This document shows positions 8,917-18,242 of a stretch of 64,000 nt of DNA, in pieces. Position 1 is the stretch's first letter, and every line of letters begins with the position of its first letter. The DNA is taken from the NCBI RefSeq assembly GCF_040026395.1, contig NZ_CP157278.1, positions 62,001 through 126,000 of the forward strand. Direction: 5' to 3'. Made by a program: the position numbers and the translations under genes. The notes under the pieces were generated by a model that made no database searches, was not told the origin of the DNA, and worked only from the letters and a program-made list of their open reading frames with translations. Source of the stretch: Pedobacter lusitanus (lineage in GTDB: Bacteria; Bacteroidota; Bacteroidia; Sphingobacteriales; Sphingobacteriaceae).

Positions 8917-11289
8917 ATGGTTTTTCTCAATCTTAAAATTGCCTTACGTAATCTTAAAAAGAATAAAGGCTTTTCATTAATCAATATTGGTGGGCTTGCT
9001 ATTGGTATGGCCAGCTGTTTAATGCTGCTGTTATATGTAAGTTATGAATGGGGCTATGACAAGCAGTTTAAAGCTATTGACCGCATCTTCATTTCCAGGT
9101 TAAATATAAACATTAATGGAAAGCTGGCAACTACTATAGCCACACCGGATAAGCTAGCCGGTACAGCATTACAAAGTTTACCAGGCATAGAGCAGGTGAG
9201 CAGATTCTCGCTGAGCAGTGACAATAACAAATTGTTTAGTTATGGACGGGAAAGTTATAAATTGAGTGGATCATTTGTAGACCCTTCGTTTCTTCAGATC
9301 TTTGATCATAAATTTCTGTATGGCAATGCTGCCACGGCATTAAATAAGCCAAACTCTGTGCTGATTACTGCTGCAACTGCAAAGAAGTTATTCGGTAATC
9401 AAAACCCTTTAGGTCAAAGTATAAAGTATGATAACAGGAAATTTTTAAAAGTAACTGCGGTAATTGAAGATCTGCCCAAAAACCAAAGTCTTCAGTATGA
9501 CGCCTTATTAAACTGGGACTTTTATACTCAGGAACATCCGGAAAGCAGAGAAAATGGCTGGGGGTCAATTACTTGTATGACATTTTTTAAGCTAAAAGAT
9601 AAAAGTCAGTTTGCAGCAGTTGATGCAGGGCTGAGAAGAATGATCAAAGCACATGATGAACACACGCAGCTTGAAGCCTTTTTATTTCCTTTTGCCAAAT
9701 TTCATTTGTATAATGAATTTACCAATGGTAAGCCCTCTGGCGGAAGAATAGATCAGGTAAAACTGTTTTCTTTTCTGGCATTTTGTGTATTACTCATAGC
9801 CAGTATTAACTATATGAATTTATCTACAGCCCGATCAGAAAAAAGGGCAAGGGAAGTAGGTGTGCGGAAAGCATTAGGATCTACCAGAGGATCTTTAATA
9901 GGACAGTTTATCATAGAGTCCGTTTTACTTTCTTTAATAGCTGTGATCATTGCATTCGGGCTGCTTGAGCTGAGTTTACCTTATTTTAATAACCTGCTGA
10001 ATATCGCTATGGAGATCAGTTATAACGCTTATCCTTTCTGGCTGACTTTAATCACACTTGTTTTACTTACTGGTTTCCTGGCAGGAAGTTATCCGGCATT
10101 CTATTTATCATCATTTACTCCGATAAAGGTCTTAAAGGGTTTTACAGGGATTGGCAAATCTTCATTGCCCGTGCGCAAGATTTTAGTAGTCCTGCAATTT
10201 AGCCTCTCCATTTGTATGATTATCTGTGCCATAATTATTTACTCGCAAATTCAGTATATGCGCAATAAACCACTTGGTTTTTCTCAGAATAACCTGGTGC
10301 AGATGAATCTGGAAGGAGAGTGGAGAAAGCCTGAAAAACTGGAGCTTTTTAAAGCTGAACTCAAAAAAACAGGCGTTGTTAGTTCTTTAACGGAATTTGC
10401 GCAATCCTTTGCTCAAAACGGAGAAATTACCGGTGATTTTAGCTGGCCGGGAAAAGCAAAAAATGACAAATCAGTAATTGATTTCAGAAGCATAGGGTAT
10501 AATTTTAGTGCTACAATTGACGCTGAAATATTAAAGGGCAGAGATTTTTCGCCTAAGTTTGTTGCAGATACAGCCTCTATAATCGTAAACGAGGCTTTAG
10601 CAGAAACTATGGGGATTAGTAATCCTGTAGGAAAGATGGTACGTTGGGGAGATTCACCTTTAACTATTGTAGGGTTGATTAAAAACTTTTCAAATGAAAG
10701 AGTCGGGACAAAAGCTCTGCCTACCTTTTTCTATTACAACGTGAATAGAAGCAACGTTTTGCTCATGAGAATAAATCCGGAGGAAAATCTGTCTGCAGCT
10801 GTAAACACCATAAAACGAATCAGTCAGCAACTTAATCCTTCTTATCCGGCAGAGATAACCTTTGTTAGTGATGATATGAAAGGGCATATGAAAAATGAAC
10901 AGCTTTTAAGTGTGCTCTCTAATTTCTTTGGTGGCTTTGCTATCCTGATTTCGTGTTTAGGTTTGCTTGGGCTGGCCTTGTATATGGCAGAACAGCGTAA
11001 AAAAGAAATCAGCATCAGAAAAGTTCTGGGGGCAGATCTGAAAAGTATTCTGATCCTGCTGAATAAAGACTTTATTAAGCTGGTTCTGATCGCTAACGTA
11101 ATCGCTTTCCCGGTAGCTTTTATTTTTGCGGGCAACTGGCTCAAAAGTTACGATTATAAGATCGCTATCGCTGCCGGACCTTTTATTCTTGCTGCAGTAA
11201 TGTCTTTATGTATCGCTTTGCTGACGATTAGTATGCAAAGTTTTAAAATAGCAAAGGCGAATGCAGTTGATGCGTTAAAATACGAGTAA
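8917..11289 (+). CDS. FtsX/MacB-type ABC transporter permease
   Basis: I choose ATG 8917 (790 aa) because MVFLNLKIALRNLKKNKGFSLINIGG is the normal N-terminus of this large Bacteroidota permease family. The in-frame 44 residues before it look non-coding. It has an N-terminal membrane helix, a large periplasmic MacB_PCD domain, a central FtsX helix bundle (about residues 290-420), a second periplasmic domain, and a C-terminal FtsX bundle with EQRKKEISIRKVLGA. No ATPase lies nearby. It is upstream of and parallel to the LytTR gene and the RiPP locus, so a role in peptide resistance or export is conceivable but unproven. Confidence 0.88.
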   Translation: MVFLNLKIALRNLKKNKGFSLINIGGLAIGMASCLMLLLYVSYEWGYDKQFKAIDRIFISRLNININGKLATTIATPDKLAGTALQSLPGIEQVSRFSLSSDNNKLFSYGRESYKLSGSFVDPSFLQIFDHKFLYGNAATALNKPNSVLITAATAKKLFGNQNPLGQSIKYDNRKFLKVTAVIEDLPKNQSLQYDALLNWDFYTQEHPESRENGWGSITCMTFFKLKDKSQFAAVDAGLRRMIKAHDEHTQLEAFLFPFAKFHLYNEFTNGKPSGGRIDQVKLFSFLAFCVLLIASINYMNLSTARSEKRAREVGVRKALGSTRGSLIGQFIIESVLLSLIAVIIAFGLLELSLPYFNNLLNIAMEISYNAYPFWLTLITLVLLTGFLAGSYPAFYLSSFTPIKVLKGFTGIGKSSLPVRKILVVLQFSLSICMIICAIIIYSQIQYMRNKPLGFSQNNLVQMNLEGEWRKPEKLELFKAELKKTGVVSSLTEFAQSFAQNGEITGDFSWPGKAKNDKSVIDFRSIGYNFSATIDAEILKGRDFSPKFVADTASIIVNEALAETMGISNPVGKMVRWGDSPLTIVGLIKNFSNERVGTKALPTFFYYNVNRSNVLLMRINPEENLSAAVNTIKRISQQLNPSYPAEITFVSDDMKGHMKNEQLLSVLSNFFGGFAILISCLGLLGLALYMAEQRKKEISIRKVLGADLKSILILLNKDFIKLVLIANVIAFPVAFIFAGNWLKSYDYKIAIAAGPFILAAVMSLCIALLTISMQSFKIAKANAVDALKYE

Positions 11290-11465
11290 ATCATCGGCTG
11301 TAATTTAAGCTTTCACGCAATTTGTGACGGAAATAATAAATTTTACAGGATTTTTTATCTTGTCTGATATGTTCTTTATTTGACTGTATATTACAGTTAA
11401 TTATAGGTGTAAACACTTGCTTAAAATGCTTTTTATACTATCTTAGAGATTTAAGATTAGTATTT

Positions 11466-12203
11466 ATGTTGAAGTGTGTAATCATTGATGACGAACCTCA
11501 TGCAATCGAGGGGTTGAAAAATTATCTGGCTAAGATCCCGGAACTGGAATTGACAGCGTGTTACACTGATCCTTTACTGGCCATAAATGAAATCAATAAA
11601 GGTGAAGAAATTGATCTGCTTTTGCTTGATATTGATATGCCCGAAATTTCAGGAATTGAACTGGCCGGAATTGTCCAGTCTAAAATCAGGAAGTTAGTAT
11701 TTACAACTGCTCATGTACAATATGGATATGAAGCTTTTGAAAAGCAGGCTGATGGTTATCTGTTAAAACCTTATTCATTTGCCAAATTTTTAACAACGAT
11801 ACACAAGCTGTTTCCTGCTCCTGCTCCGGATCAAACAGGGAAAACAGATCAACAGGACTTCTTTTTTATTAAAAGTAAGGATGACAATCTGAAACTGATT
11901 AAGATCTTATATGATGATATTATCCTGGCAGAAAGTAAACTGAATTATGTAATGGTATATGCGGTCGATAAAAGTATTCTGACCTATATCTCGCTAACTG
12001 AAATTTCTTTTAAGCTGACCAGGGAAAGAGGATTTGAACAGTTTCACCGGAGCTTTATTATGAATAATAAACATATTGATCATATAGATGGGAATACAAT
12101 TACAATGAATAACGGGAGACAGATTACGGTAGGTGATCATTACAAAAAGGACTTTAGTGTGTTTGTAAACCGTAACCTTTTAAAGGCAAGACGTAAGCTG
12201 TAA
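11466..12203 (+). CDS. LytTR-family response regulator
   Basis: 245 aa. The receiver domain (1-120) has the acidic pair IIDDE and phospho-acceptor Asp in LLLLDIDMPEISG, followed by the TTAH and LLKPYSF switch positions. The C-terminal LytTR DNA-binding domain (about 140-240) has FHRSFIMNNKHID and GRQITVGDHYKKDF. No histidine kinase is adjacent, so it is an orphan here. It precedes the outer-membrane gene of the RiPP locus by 178 bp, which makes it a candidate regulator of that locus. Confidence 0.92.
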   Translation: MLKCVIIDDEPHAIEGLKNYLAKIPELELTACYTDPLLAINEINKGEEIDLLLLDIDMPEISGIELAGIVQSKIRKLVFTTAHVQYGYEAFEKQADGYLLKPYSFAKFLTTIHKLFPAPAPDQTGKTDQQDFFFIKSKDDNLKLIKILYDDIILAESKLNYVMVYAVDKSILTYISLTEISFKLTRERGFEQFHRSFIMNNKHIDHIDGNTITMNNGRQITVGDHYKKDFSVFVNRNLLKARRKL

Positions 12204-12381
12204 TAGCTTACACTGATATTTCTTATCCTGAAAAATGGCCTTTATATATAGTATTAAAATCTGTTCGTCCAAAATATTTTAGTTTTCTGTTTTATCGTTA
12301 TAGTTTAATAAAAACTAACCAAATGAAATTAATGAGGTTAAAAGAATGTAGCTTAATTTCATTAATCCCACGTTATCTGAT

Positions 12382-14790
12382 ATGTTGAAATTTGTTCAAA
12401 CTGTATGCTTTCTTTTCGTTTTTTATAGTGCTTCTGCCCAGATATCTGTCAGAGGCAAAGTGACAGATGAAAAAAAGATGCCGGTTGAATTAGTTGTTGT
12501 CAGTCTTCAGCAGGGTACATCGGTAATAGGCAATGCCATTACGGACAGTCTGGGCAATTATCAGTTTAAAAACATGACCAGGGGGAATTATAAATTCCTG
12601 TTTAAGTACGTAGCCTATAAGGATTCAGCAATTGCTGCGAATATTAATACAGACACACTGATCAATGTACAGTTTAAGAATATTCAGAGTTTAAAGGGAA
12701 TTGTTGTACGTGCCAGGAAACCAATTTTTGAAAGAGAAATAGATCGCCTTCGTTTTAATGTGGCAGAGACTGATCTTGTCTTTGGGAATAATATATGGGA
12801 CGTCATGGAAAAAACGCCCCTGGTAAATGTTTCATCTGATGGTACAATTCAAATCAGTGGCACTTCAGGAGCTATTGTGTACATGAATAATAAGAGAAAA
12901 GTACTTTCTGGTAATGCCTTAAAAAACTATTTAAGCAGTATTCCGTCAGATAATCTGCAGGCCATCGAAGTGATCACTACTCCCTCCAGTAAGTATGATG
13001 CAGAGGGAGGAGCCGGCATCATTAACATTATTACAAAAAAGAACAAGGAAGAAGGTCTTGTTGGGAATGCAGTATTGAGTACCAGACAAACAGCTGTTAA
13101 TTCAGAAGCGGGAAGCGTTTACCTCAATAACCGAAAGGGAAAATGGAATGTCTTCTCTGATCTGTATATGAGTAACAAAAGCAGAAAGCCTGAATTAAAA
13201 AAAGATATATACTATCCGCCCGGATCTCCTGAAGGCCTGCTGCACAGAAGTGTTAATTCGTTTAATGATTATCAGGATTTATCTCCTGGAGGAAACCTGG
13301 GGATTGATCATCAGATTAATGCTGATCATGTGGTTGGACTCTTATTTGATTATTCCGGTAACTGGCATAAAGAAACACGCAATGCTTTCAGACGCGATTA
13401 TTTCAATCATGCTGACTCTCTCAGCCTGACTAATAATAAGGATAAGCTGAGTTCACAAACCTATTCGCTGAACTTAAATTATCAGGGTAAACTTGATTCT
13501 TCGGGTAAACAAATCAGTATTGATTTTGATGCTTTGGAATACAGATCGAAGAATAATTCAGTGAGCAGGACTGACGCACTGGATCTGACCAACAATCAAT
13601 CTTTGTTTGTTGAAGACTGGTTTAGAAGCTCATCTCCGCAGCGTATTAGCAACCAGTCACTTAAAGTTGATTTTGAATGGCCGGTTAATCCAAAAACATC
13701 TCTTGATTTTGGCGCAAAGGCTTCTTTTTCAAAAATCAATAATGATCTGCTTTTTGAGGATCGGGTAGCTGAAGATAGCTGGATAAAAGATCCTAAAACA
13801 AGTAACCTTTTCAAATATGATGAGAATATAAATTCCCTATATGGTATTCTGAATCATAAAATAAATACCAGATGGGCCTATCAGCTCGGTTTGCGTATGG
13901 AGAATACAATTGCAAAAGGCTGGCTTGAAGGAGTAAAGGCAGTAGACAGGAATTATACTAATTTCTTTCCAACCGCTTTCCTGAAATATACAACGGCTAA
14001 AGAAAAAACATTTGTTCTGGCTGTCTCCAGCAGAATAACGCGGCCAAGCTTCTGGGATGTTAATCCATTCAGAACCTACACAACTGATCAGACTTATTTT
14101 GAAGGAAATCCCTTTTTATTGCCTTCAAAATATTACAGACAGGAGTTGAGTCATACTTTTAAAAATAAGACAGGTACTTATTCTATTCAGTTGGCTGCCA
14201 GTCAATTGTTGGATGAGTTTTATGCGCTTCCCTATAATCCTGCAGCAAATATTATTGTGAATAAAAAAGTGAATTATGGTAATAAATATGCTTTTTCAAA
14301 TTCAATAACTTATTATAATCAGCTGCTTCCGTGGTGGAGACTATCAGGATCAACTCTTTTAGGTTATGTTGTCTCAAAAGGCTCCTATGCCAGTGACGTT
14401 GTCATCGACAACAGGTCTTTTCTTTTTAGTGTTACAACTAATCAGACATTTAATATTTCTAAAAAGAGCGGTCTTAGCTGTACTGTTATAGCCAATAATA
14501 CTTTCCCCGTTACCATCGTGAATACTGAAATCGGAAACCGGCTTGAAACAGAAGTCCGGTTAAGAAAATCAATCGGTGCCTGGAATATTACACTATCAGG
14601 CCAGGATTTTTTTAAGAGTAACAAGGATAGATATAAAGTAATGTTAAATGAGCTCAGGATTATGGATCAGAACTATTATGATACCCGTAGTGTGGCCCTT
14701 TCAGTGAGCTTTAGTTTTGGGAAATCTACTGTAAAAGATAAAAGAGACAGAGATGTGGGATATGAGGATCTCAAACAAAGAACCATGTAG
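12382..14790 (+). CDS. Outer-membrane beta-barrel protein with CarboxypepD_reg domain
   Basis: 802 aa with a signal peptide (ends ...YSASAQ) and an N-terminal CarboxypepD_reg-like beta-sandwich (about 22-100). A plug-like domain follows (about 110-215, with IEVITTPSSKYDAEGGAGIINI), then a long OMP_b-brl_3-type barrel with SSRITRPSFWDVNPF. This is the TonB-receptor-like outer_membrane_family class, shorter than SusC. It stands 122 bp before the precursor gene and has a paralogue of nearly equal length at 22606-25008. An outer-membrane step (export, import or immunity) for the peptide is inferred from position only. Confidence 0.85.
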   Translation: MLKFVQTVCFLFVFYSASAQISVRGKVTDEKKMPVELVVVSLQQGTSVIGNAITDSLGNYQFKNMTRGNYKFLFKYVAYKDSAIAANINTDTLINVQFKNIQSLKGIVVRARKPIFEREIDRLRFNVAETDLVFGNNIWDVMEKTPLVNVSSDGTIQISGTSGAIVYMNNKRKVLSGNALKNYLSSIPSDNLQAIEVITTPSSKYDAEGGAGIINIITKKNKEEGLVGNAVLSTRQTAVNSEAGSVYLNNRKGKWNVFSDLYMSNKSRKPELKKDIYYPPGSPEGLLHRSVNSFNDYQDLSPGGNLGIDHQINADHVVGLLFDYSGNWHKETRNAFRRDYFNHADSLSLTNNKDKLSSQTYSLNLNYQGKLDSSGKQISIDFDALEYRSKNNSVSRTDALDLTNNQSLFVEDWFRSSSPQRISNQSLKVDFEWPVNPKTSLDFGAKASFSKINNDLLFEDRVAEDSWIKDPKTSNLFKYDENINSLYGILNHKINTRWAYQLGLRMENTIAKGWLEGVKAVDRNYTNFFPTAFLKYTTAKEKTFVLAVSSRITRPSFWDVNPFRTYTTDQTYFEGNPFLLPSKYYRQELSHTFKNKTGTYSIQLAASQLLDEFYALPYNPAANIIVNKKVNYGNKYAFSNSITYYNQLLPWWRLSGSTLLGYVVSKGSYASDVVIDNRSFLFSVTTNQTFNISKKSGLSCTVIANNTFPVTIVNTEIGNRLETEVRLRKSIGAWNITLSGQDFFKSNKDRYKVMLNELRIMDQNYYDTRSVALSVSFSFGKSTVKDKRDRDVGYEDLKQRTM

Positions 14791-14912
14791 TTTGAATTCA
14801 ATGTTATGCTGAATAGTTGTATTCACTTGTTTCATTATTAACTAAATATAGATGAAAGGGCAGTTGCCATGTCCTTACTGATGGCTTTTTCTCAACCTAA
14901 AACCAAATTTCC

Positions 14913-15122
14913 ATGAAAAAAAATGCAAACATCGCATCAAATTCTGAGCAAAAAAGTATCCTGAATGATGCTGTAAACTCTTCAGAAAATGAACAATTAG
15001 ATCTTTACAAAGCCATTTTTGGTGGAGTAAGTGCTGGCTGCTCAGTTGTTGCAGTTAGTAATTTGCGTTCGAAAGCATCTGCTTATGATAAGCATGATAC
15101 ATTCTTACAAGCAATCAGCTAA
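14913..15122 (+). CDS. Putative RiPP precursor peptide with Gly-Gly leader
   Basis: A 69-aa ORF placed exactly where a precursor is expected, 100 bp before the radical SAM maturase. The N-terminal 38 residues are polar and rich in Asn, Ser and Glu, with no signal peptide, and end in LYKAIFGG. The Gly37-Gly38 pair, with Ile at -4 and Tyr/Leu at -7/-8, fits cleavage by a C39 peptidase. The predicted 31-residue core runs from V39 to S69 and contains one Cys (C43). Its end can be read as three consecutive triplets, Y58-D-K, H61-D-T and F64-L-Q, the aromatic-X-X form cross-linked by three-residue cyclophane enzymes. No homologue is recognised; the assignment rests on context and motif. Confidence 0.75.
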   Translation: MKKNANIASNSEQKSILNDAVNSSENEQLDLYKAIFGGVSAGCSVVAVSNLRSKASAYDKHDTFLQAIS

Positions 15123-15132
15123 TTGATGCCTG

Positions 15133-15165
15133 CAGATAGCCGGTTATCAGATAACTGGCTATCTG
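15133..15165 (+). terminator. Strong hairpin between precursor and maturase genes
   Basis: A 15-bp stem, CAGATAGCCGGTTAT pairing with ATAACTGGCTATCTG (one G-U wobble), with a CAG loop, begins 10 bases after the precursor stop and is followed by TATTTTA. The T-run is short, so it probably acts as a leaky terminator or 3' mRNA stabiliser. That would let the precursor be made in excess over the enzymes. Confidence 0.75.
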
Positions 15166-15222
15166 TATTTTATGGATAACAACAACAAAACATTATTGAA
15201 ATAACCTGAGCTCTGTTTAACG

Positions 15223-16488
15223 ATGGAAAAAGTAACCTCTTATGTGCTTAAGATTGCCAGCCGCTGCAATCTGAATTGTTCGTATTGTTATATGTACAAT
15301 TTAGGAGATCAAACCTACCTGAAGCAACCTAAATTCATGTCACTGGAAACGGTAACAGTATTAGCTGAGCGTTTAAAATCATACTGTAAAAATGCCGGTA
15401 TTGATTATGTGCAGATTGTTTTTCATGGAGGTGAACCACTCTTATTGAGCAAAGAATATTTTAAGACCTGTATTAATCTCTTCAGAGAGACTTCACCCGA
15501 AATTGAATTTGGTTTTACGATTCAAACCAACGGTGTAACAATTGATAAAGAGTGGTATGATTTATTTAAAGCTAATAATGTTGGGATAGGAATCAGTATT
15601 GACGGCCCTAAAAAATATCATGACGAATTTCGTGTATTCCATAATGGAAAGGGCTCCTATAATCAGGTCGCAAAAGCAGTAAAATTAGGCGGGGACAACG
15701 GTTTATTAGGTATACTCATGGTGATGAATACGGGGATCCCGACTTCCGAGTTTTATCAGGAGTTGAAAGACCTTAAAATTGGTAATTTAAATTTATTGTT
15801 GCCAGATGGTCATTATGATAAACTTCCGGATGGATTTGATACAGCCAGATTTGGTGATGACGATTATACACCTTATGCGGACTGGCTGATTGAACTTTTT
15901 CAGATCTGGAAAAGTGATAAGCAAAGACCTACTATAAGATTTTTTGAAACCCTGATTGAAATGATTGCAGGAGAAGAAAATATAGGCAATCAGGCTTTCG
16001 GGAAAAAGAAAAATGGGGTGGTGGTTATAGAGACAGATGGTGGAATTGAAGTGGTAGATTCTTTAAGAGCCTGTTATGAAGGTATTACCAGGAATGAGCT
16101 CAATATCCACAAGAATCAGATAGAGGATCTTTTTCAGGATAATATTTTCGAGGTTTATTATAATGCGCATGATATGGTTTGTGAAAAATGTCTGAACTGT
16201 CCGGTTTACGATTTTTGCGGAGGTGGATTCCTGGGCAGCAGATATGCTAACCATAACGGTTTTGATAATCCAACCATTTACTGCAAGGATATTATCAGAA
16301 TTTTGAGTTTCATACAAAATGATATTCTTGATAGTCTTCCCGCCGAAGTTACCAACAGGATGGGGGTCGAAAAACTTTCCTACGAAGAACTTCTTCAGGA
16401 AATAGAGAAACCTGCTCTGATTCAAATAGATAATGAGGTTAAGCAAAAACTAATTTCTTTTAAACAGCCTGACATCGTATGCACTTAA
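15223..16488 (+). CDS. Radical SAM/SPASM peptide maturase, cyclophane-former-like
   Basis: 421 aa. The radical SAM cluster motif is C15-x3-C19-x2-C22 within VLKIASRCNLNCSYCYMYNL, followed by FHGGEP (67-72) and SIDGP (125-129). A C-terminal SPASM region binds two further Fe-S clusters through C284, C320, C323, C326, C332 and C354. The opening, the KFMS element and the ETDGGIEVVDSL stretch before C284 are what I recall of FxsB/GrrM-type enzymes that join an aromatic side chain to the beta carbon two residues later. No RiPP recognition element is obvious. Its stop overlaps the next gene by 10 bp, indicating coupling. Confidence 0.88.
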   Translation: MEKVTSYVLKIASRCNLNCSYCYMYNLGDQTYLKQPKFMSLETVTVLAERLKSYCKNAGIDYVQIVFHGGEPLLLSKEYFKTCINLFRETSPEIEFGFTIQTNGVTIDKEWYDLFKANNVGIGISIDGPKKYHDEFRVFHNGKGSYNQVAKAVKLGGDNGLLGILMVMNTGIPTSEFYQELKDLKIGNLNLLLPDGHYDKLPDGFDTARFGDDDYTPYADWLIELFQIWKSDKQRPTIRFFETLIEMIAGEENIGNQAFGKKKNGVVVIETDGGIEVVDSLRACYEGITRNELNIHKNQIEDLFQDNIFEVYYNAHDMVCEKCLNCPVYDFCGGGFLGSRYANHNGFDNPTIYCKDIIRILSFIQNDILDSLPAEVTNRMGVEKLSYEELLQEIEKPALIQIDNEVKQKLISFKQPDIVCT

Positions 16489-17315
16489 AAAGAGGAATTC
16501 ATATTTATAGTGATCTGCCTGGTATTGATGAACAATTATCTATTAATAACGGAACGATGCCAGCCACCATCGAAACGGGATTAAACTATCATACCGGTTC
16601 GTACATCCCCAAACGGGAATGGCGTAAACTGGAACATGCTGAGAAGAAGTTGTTAATTACAGATAAGAAAAACACAGATTTTCGCAAAAGCATATATGTA
16701 GGTGATATACCTCAGCATTTAAAAGACGCTTTCCGTGCAATGGGCTTACATGATTGTACGCAGCTGGATCAGGTATACCCTAAAATGAAAGAGGATGAGG
16801 AAGCTGTGAAAACAATCAATAAGGATCTGGATATTTTTCTGCGCCCTTTTTCCACGGCTAAAAACTACAAATTTCACCGGATTACAAGGGCAATGCCTAA
16901 CCGGGAAACCATAACCTGTCATTATATCGACGAAGAATTTATTTATATAGGCCTGCATATTGATCAGAGCAAACGTTTCACTCCCCATACTGCACATCAA
17001 TCCGGAAACCGGATCTCTATTAATCTGAGTAAAGAAACCCGGTATCTTGCTTTTACCAATCTTTCCCTGATACAGGTGTTTAATATGGTTAAGGAAAAAA
17101 TAAACCTTACTGATACTGACGTTAATCCGGATAATATAGCCTACTTGTTTTTTAAGCATTATCCTGATTATCCGGCTATCAGAGTTGATTTGAAGCCCTA
17201 TCAATATTACGTTGCACCTACGGATAACTTTTTTCATGATGCGACTACCCTTGGTAATAAGGAAATAGATATTACCATAGTATATACAGGGATCTTTGAT
17301 ATGGCTATGCTATAA
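16479..17315 (+). CDS. Putative iron-dependent oxygenase-like RiPP protein, paralogue 1
   Basis: 278 aa with no signal peptide; start ATG 16479 overlaps the maturase stop. It shares with the next two genes the blocks YVGDIP (73-78), HID (160-162), GNRISINLSKETR (176-188) and PYQYYVAPTDN-FFHD (240-254). The HxD at 160-162 and a distal His at 253, with a conserved Lys eight residues further on, resemble the Fe(II)/2-oxoglutarate dioxygenase facial triad. It is the most divergent copy: HID replaces HND, and FFHDATT replaces CFHDGST. No family is recognised with confidence; oxidation of the peptide after cross-linking is the inference. Confidence 0.6.
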   Translation: MHLKRGIHIYSDLPGIDEQLSINNGTMPATIETGLNYHTGSYIPKREWRKLEHAEKKLLITDKKNTDFRKSIYVGDIPQHLKDAFRAMGLHDCTQLDQVYPKMKEDEEAVKTINKDLDIFLRPFSTAKNYKFHRITRAMPNRETITCHYIDEEFIYIGLHIDQSKRFTPHTAHQSGNRISINLSKETRYLAFTNLSLIQVFNMVKEKINLTDTDVNPDNIAYLFFKHYPDYPAIRVDLKPYQYYVAPTDNFFHDATTLGNKEIDITIVYTGIFDMAML

Positions 17316-17326
17316 ATATTGTAGAT

Positions 17327-18205
17327 ATGAAGATAAAGAAGGGTATTATGCTGCATAATCAATCATTAGAAGGAAATGATTGTATTTCTATTAATTCGGG
17401 AGTAATTCACTATACAAAGCAGGATATAAAGAAGATCAATTACCAGGATCTTTCATTTTTACCGTCTTATGAAGAGGATGCTTTTATTCCGGAAAGAAGC
17501 TGGAGAACATTAAGTAATCAGGAAATTAAGACCTTGAAATCAACTGATAAACGCAGTGATTCCAATACAATCTATATCGGGGATATTCCTGAAAACCTGA
17601 AGACTTTGTTCCAAAAACTGGATTTAGGGCACTGTAAAAACCGGAATGATGTCTTTGACAGATTTAAGAAAAATCCGGACTTAACTTTAGAGATTAACAA
17701 GATTACGGAAGAGTTTTTGAAATCTAAATCGGATGAGAAACCTTTTCGTTTTCACTATCTGGGAACTAATCTTCCAAATCTGGAGGTCGTAGCCAGTGAT
17801 ACCACTGTATTACCTGCGGATCACGCTGAACAGGATAAAAAGTATATGGGTATCCATAATGACGGGACAAAATTTGTGTCTCCGCATGCTTTGTATAAGC
17901 TGGGAAACCGGCTTACAATCAATCTTGGAAAAGAAACACGGTCTTTTTTATTTGTAAATCTGACCATGACGCAGGCTTTGAATATGCTTAAACAAAAGGT
18001 AGATGTAACCAAATATCAGATTGATATTATTAATATCTCTAAATATTTCTTTAAGTATTTTCCGGATTATCCCGTCATTAAAATAGATCAGAAACCATAT
18101 CAATATTATATCGCTCCAACAGATAACTGTTTTCACGATGGTTCCACGTTAGGGATGAAAGAGCTGGATATTATTATCGTTTATTTCGGGGCATTCAGAT
18201 TTTAA
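17327..18205 (+). CDS. Putative iron-dependent oxygenase-like RiPP protein, paralogue 2
   Basis: 292 aa, 11 bp after paralogue 1. The conserved blocks are RSWR (57-60), YIGDIP (83-88), HYLGTNLPNLE (143-153), YMGIHNDGT (173-181, HxD at 177/179), GNRLTINLGKETRSFLFVNL (193-212), FPDYPVIK (245-252) and KPYQYYIAPTDNCFHDGST (256-274, distal His 270). It is clearly closer to paralogue 3 than to paralogue 1. The 91-residue HxD-to-His spacing and the absence of membrane segments fit a soluble double-stranded beta-helix oxygenase. A cupin or other metal enzyme is possible. Confidence 0.6.
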   Translation: MKIKKGIMLHNQSLEGNDCISINSGVIHYTKQDIKKINYQDLSFLPSYEEDAFIPERSWRTLSNQEIKTLKSTDKRSDSNTIYIGDIPENLKTLFQKLDLGHCKNRNDVFDRFKKNPDLTLEINKITEEFLKSKSDEKPFRFHYLGTNLPNLEVVASDTTVLPADHAEQDKKYMGIHNDGTKFVSPHALYKLGNRLTINLGKETRSFLFVNLTMTQALNMLKQKVDVTKYQIDIINISKYFFKYFPDYPVIKIDQKPYQYYIAPTDNCFHDGSTLGMKELDIIIVYFGAFRF

Positions 18206-18242
18206 ACAGAAAGGATTAAGAAAAACTATATTATTTGATAGC

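Noticed and set aside
14866..14896. Possible terminator GCCAT...ATGGC-TTTTT before the precursor gene
   Set aside because: The stem is only 5 bp with a 10-base loop, too weak to claim.
15000..15122. Lanthipeptide or sactipeptide assignment for the 69-residue peptide
   Set aside because: There is no LanB/LanC/LanM-type enzyme nearby and only one Cys in the peptide, so thioether chemistry is less likely than C-C cross-linking.
16063..17237. Minus-strand open frames (127 and 163 codons) across the maturase and paralogue 1
   Set aside because: They are antisense to well-supported coding sequence, start in poor context, and have no recognisable features.
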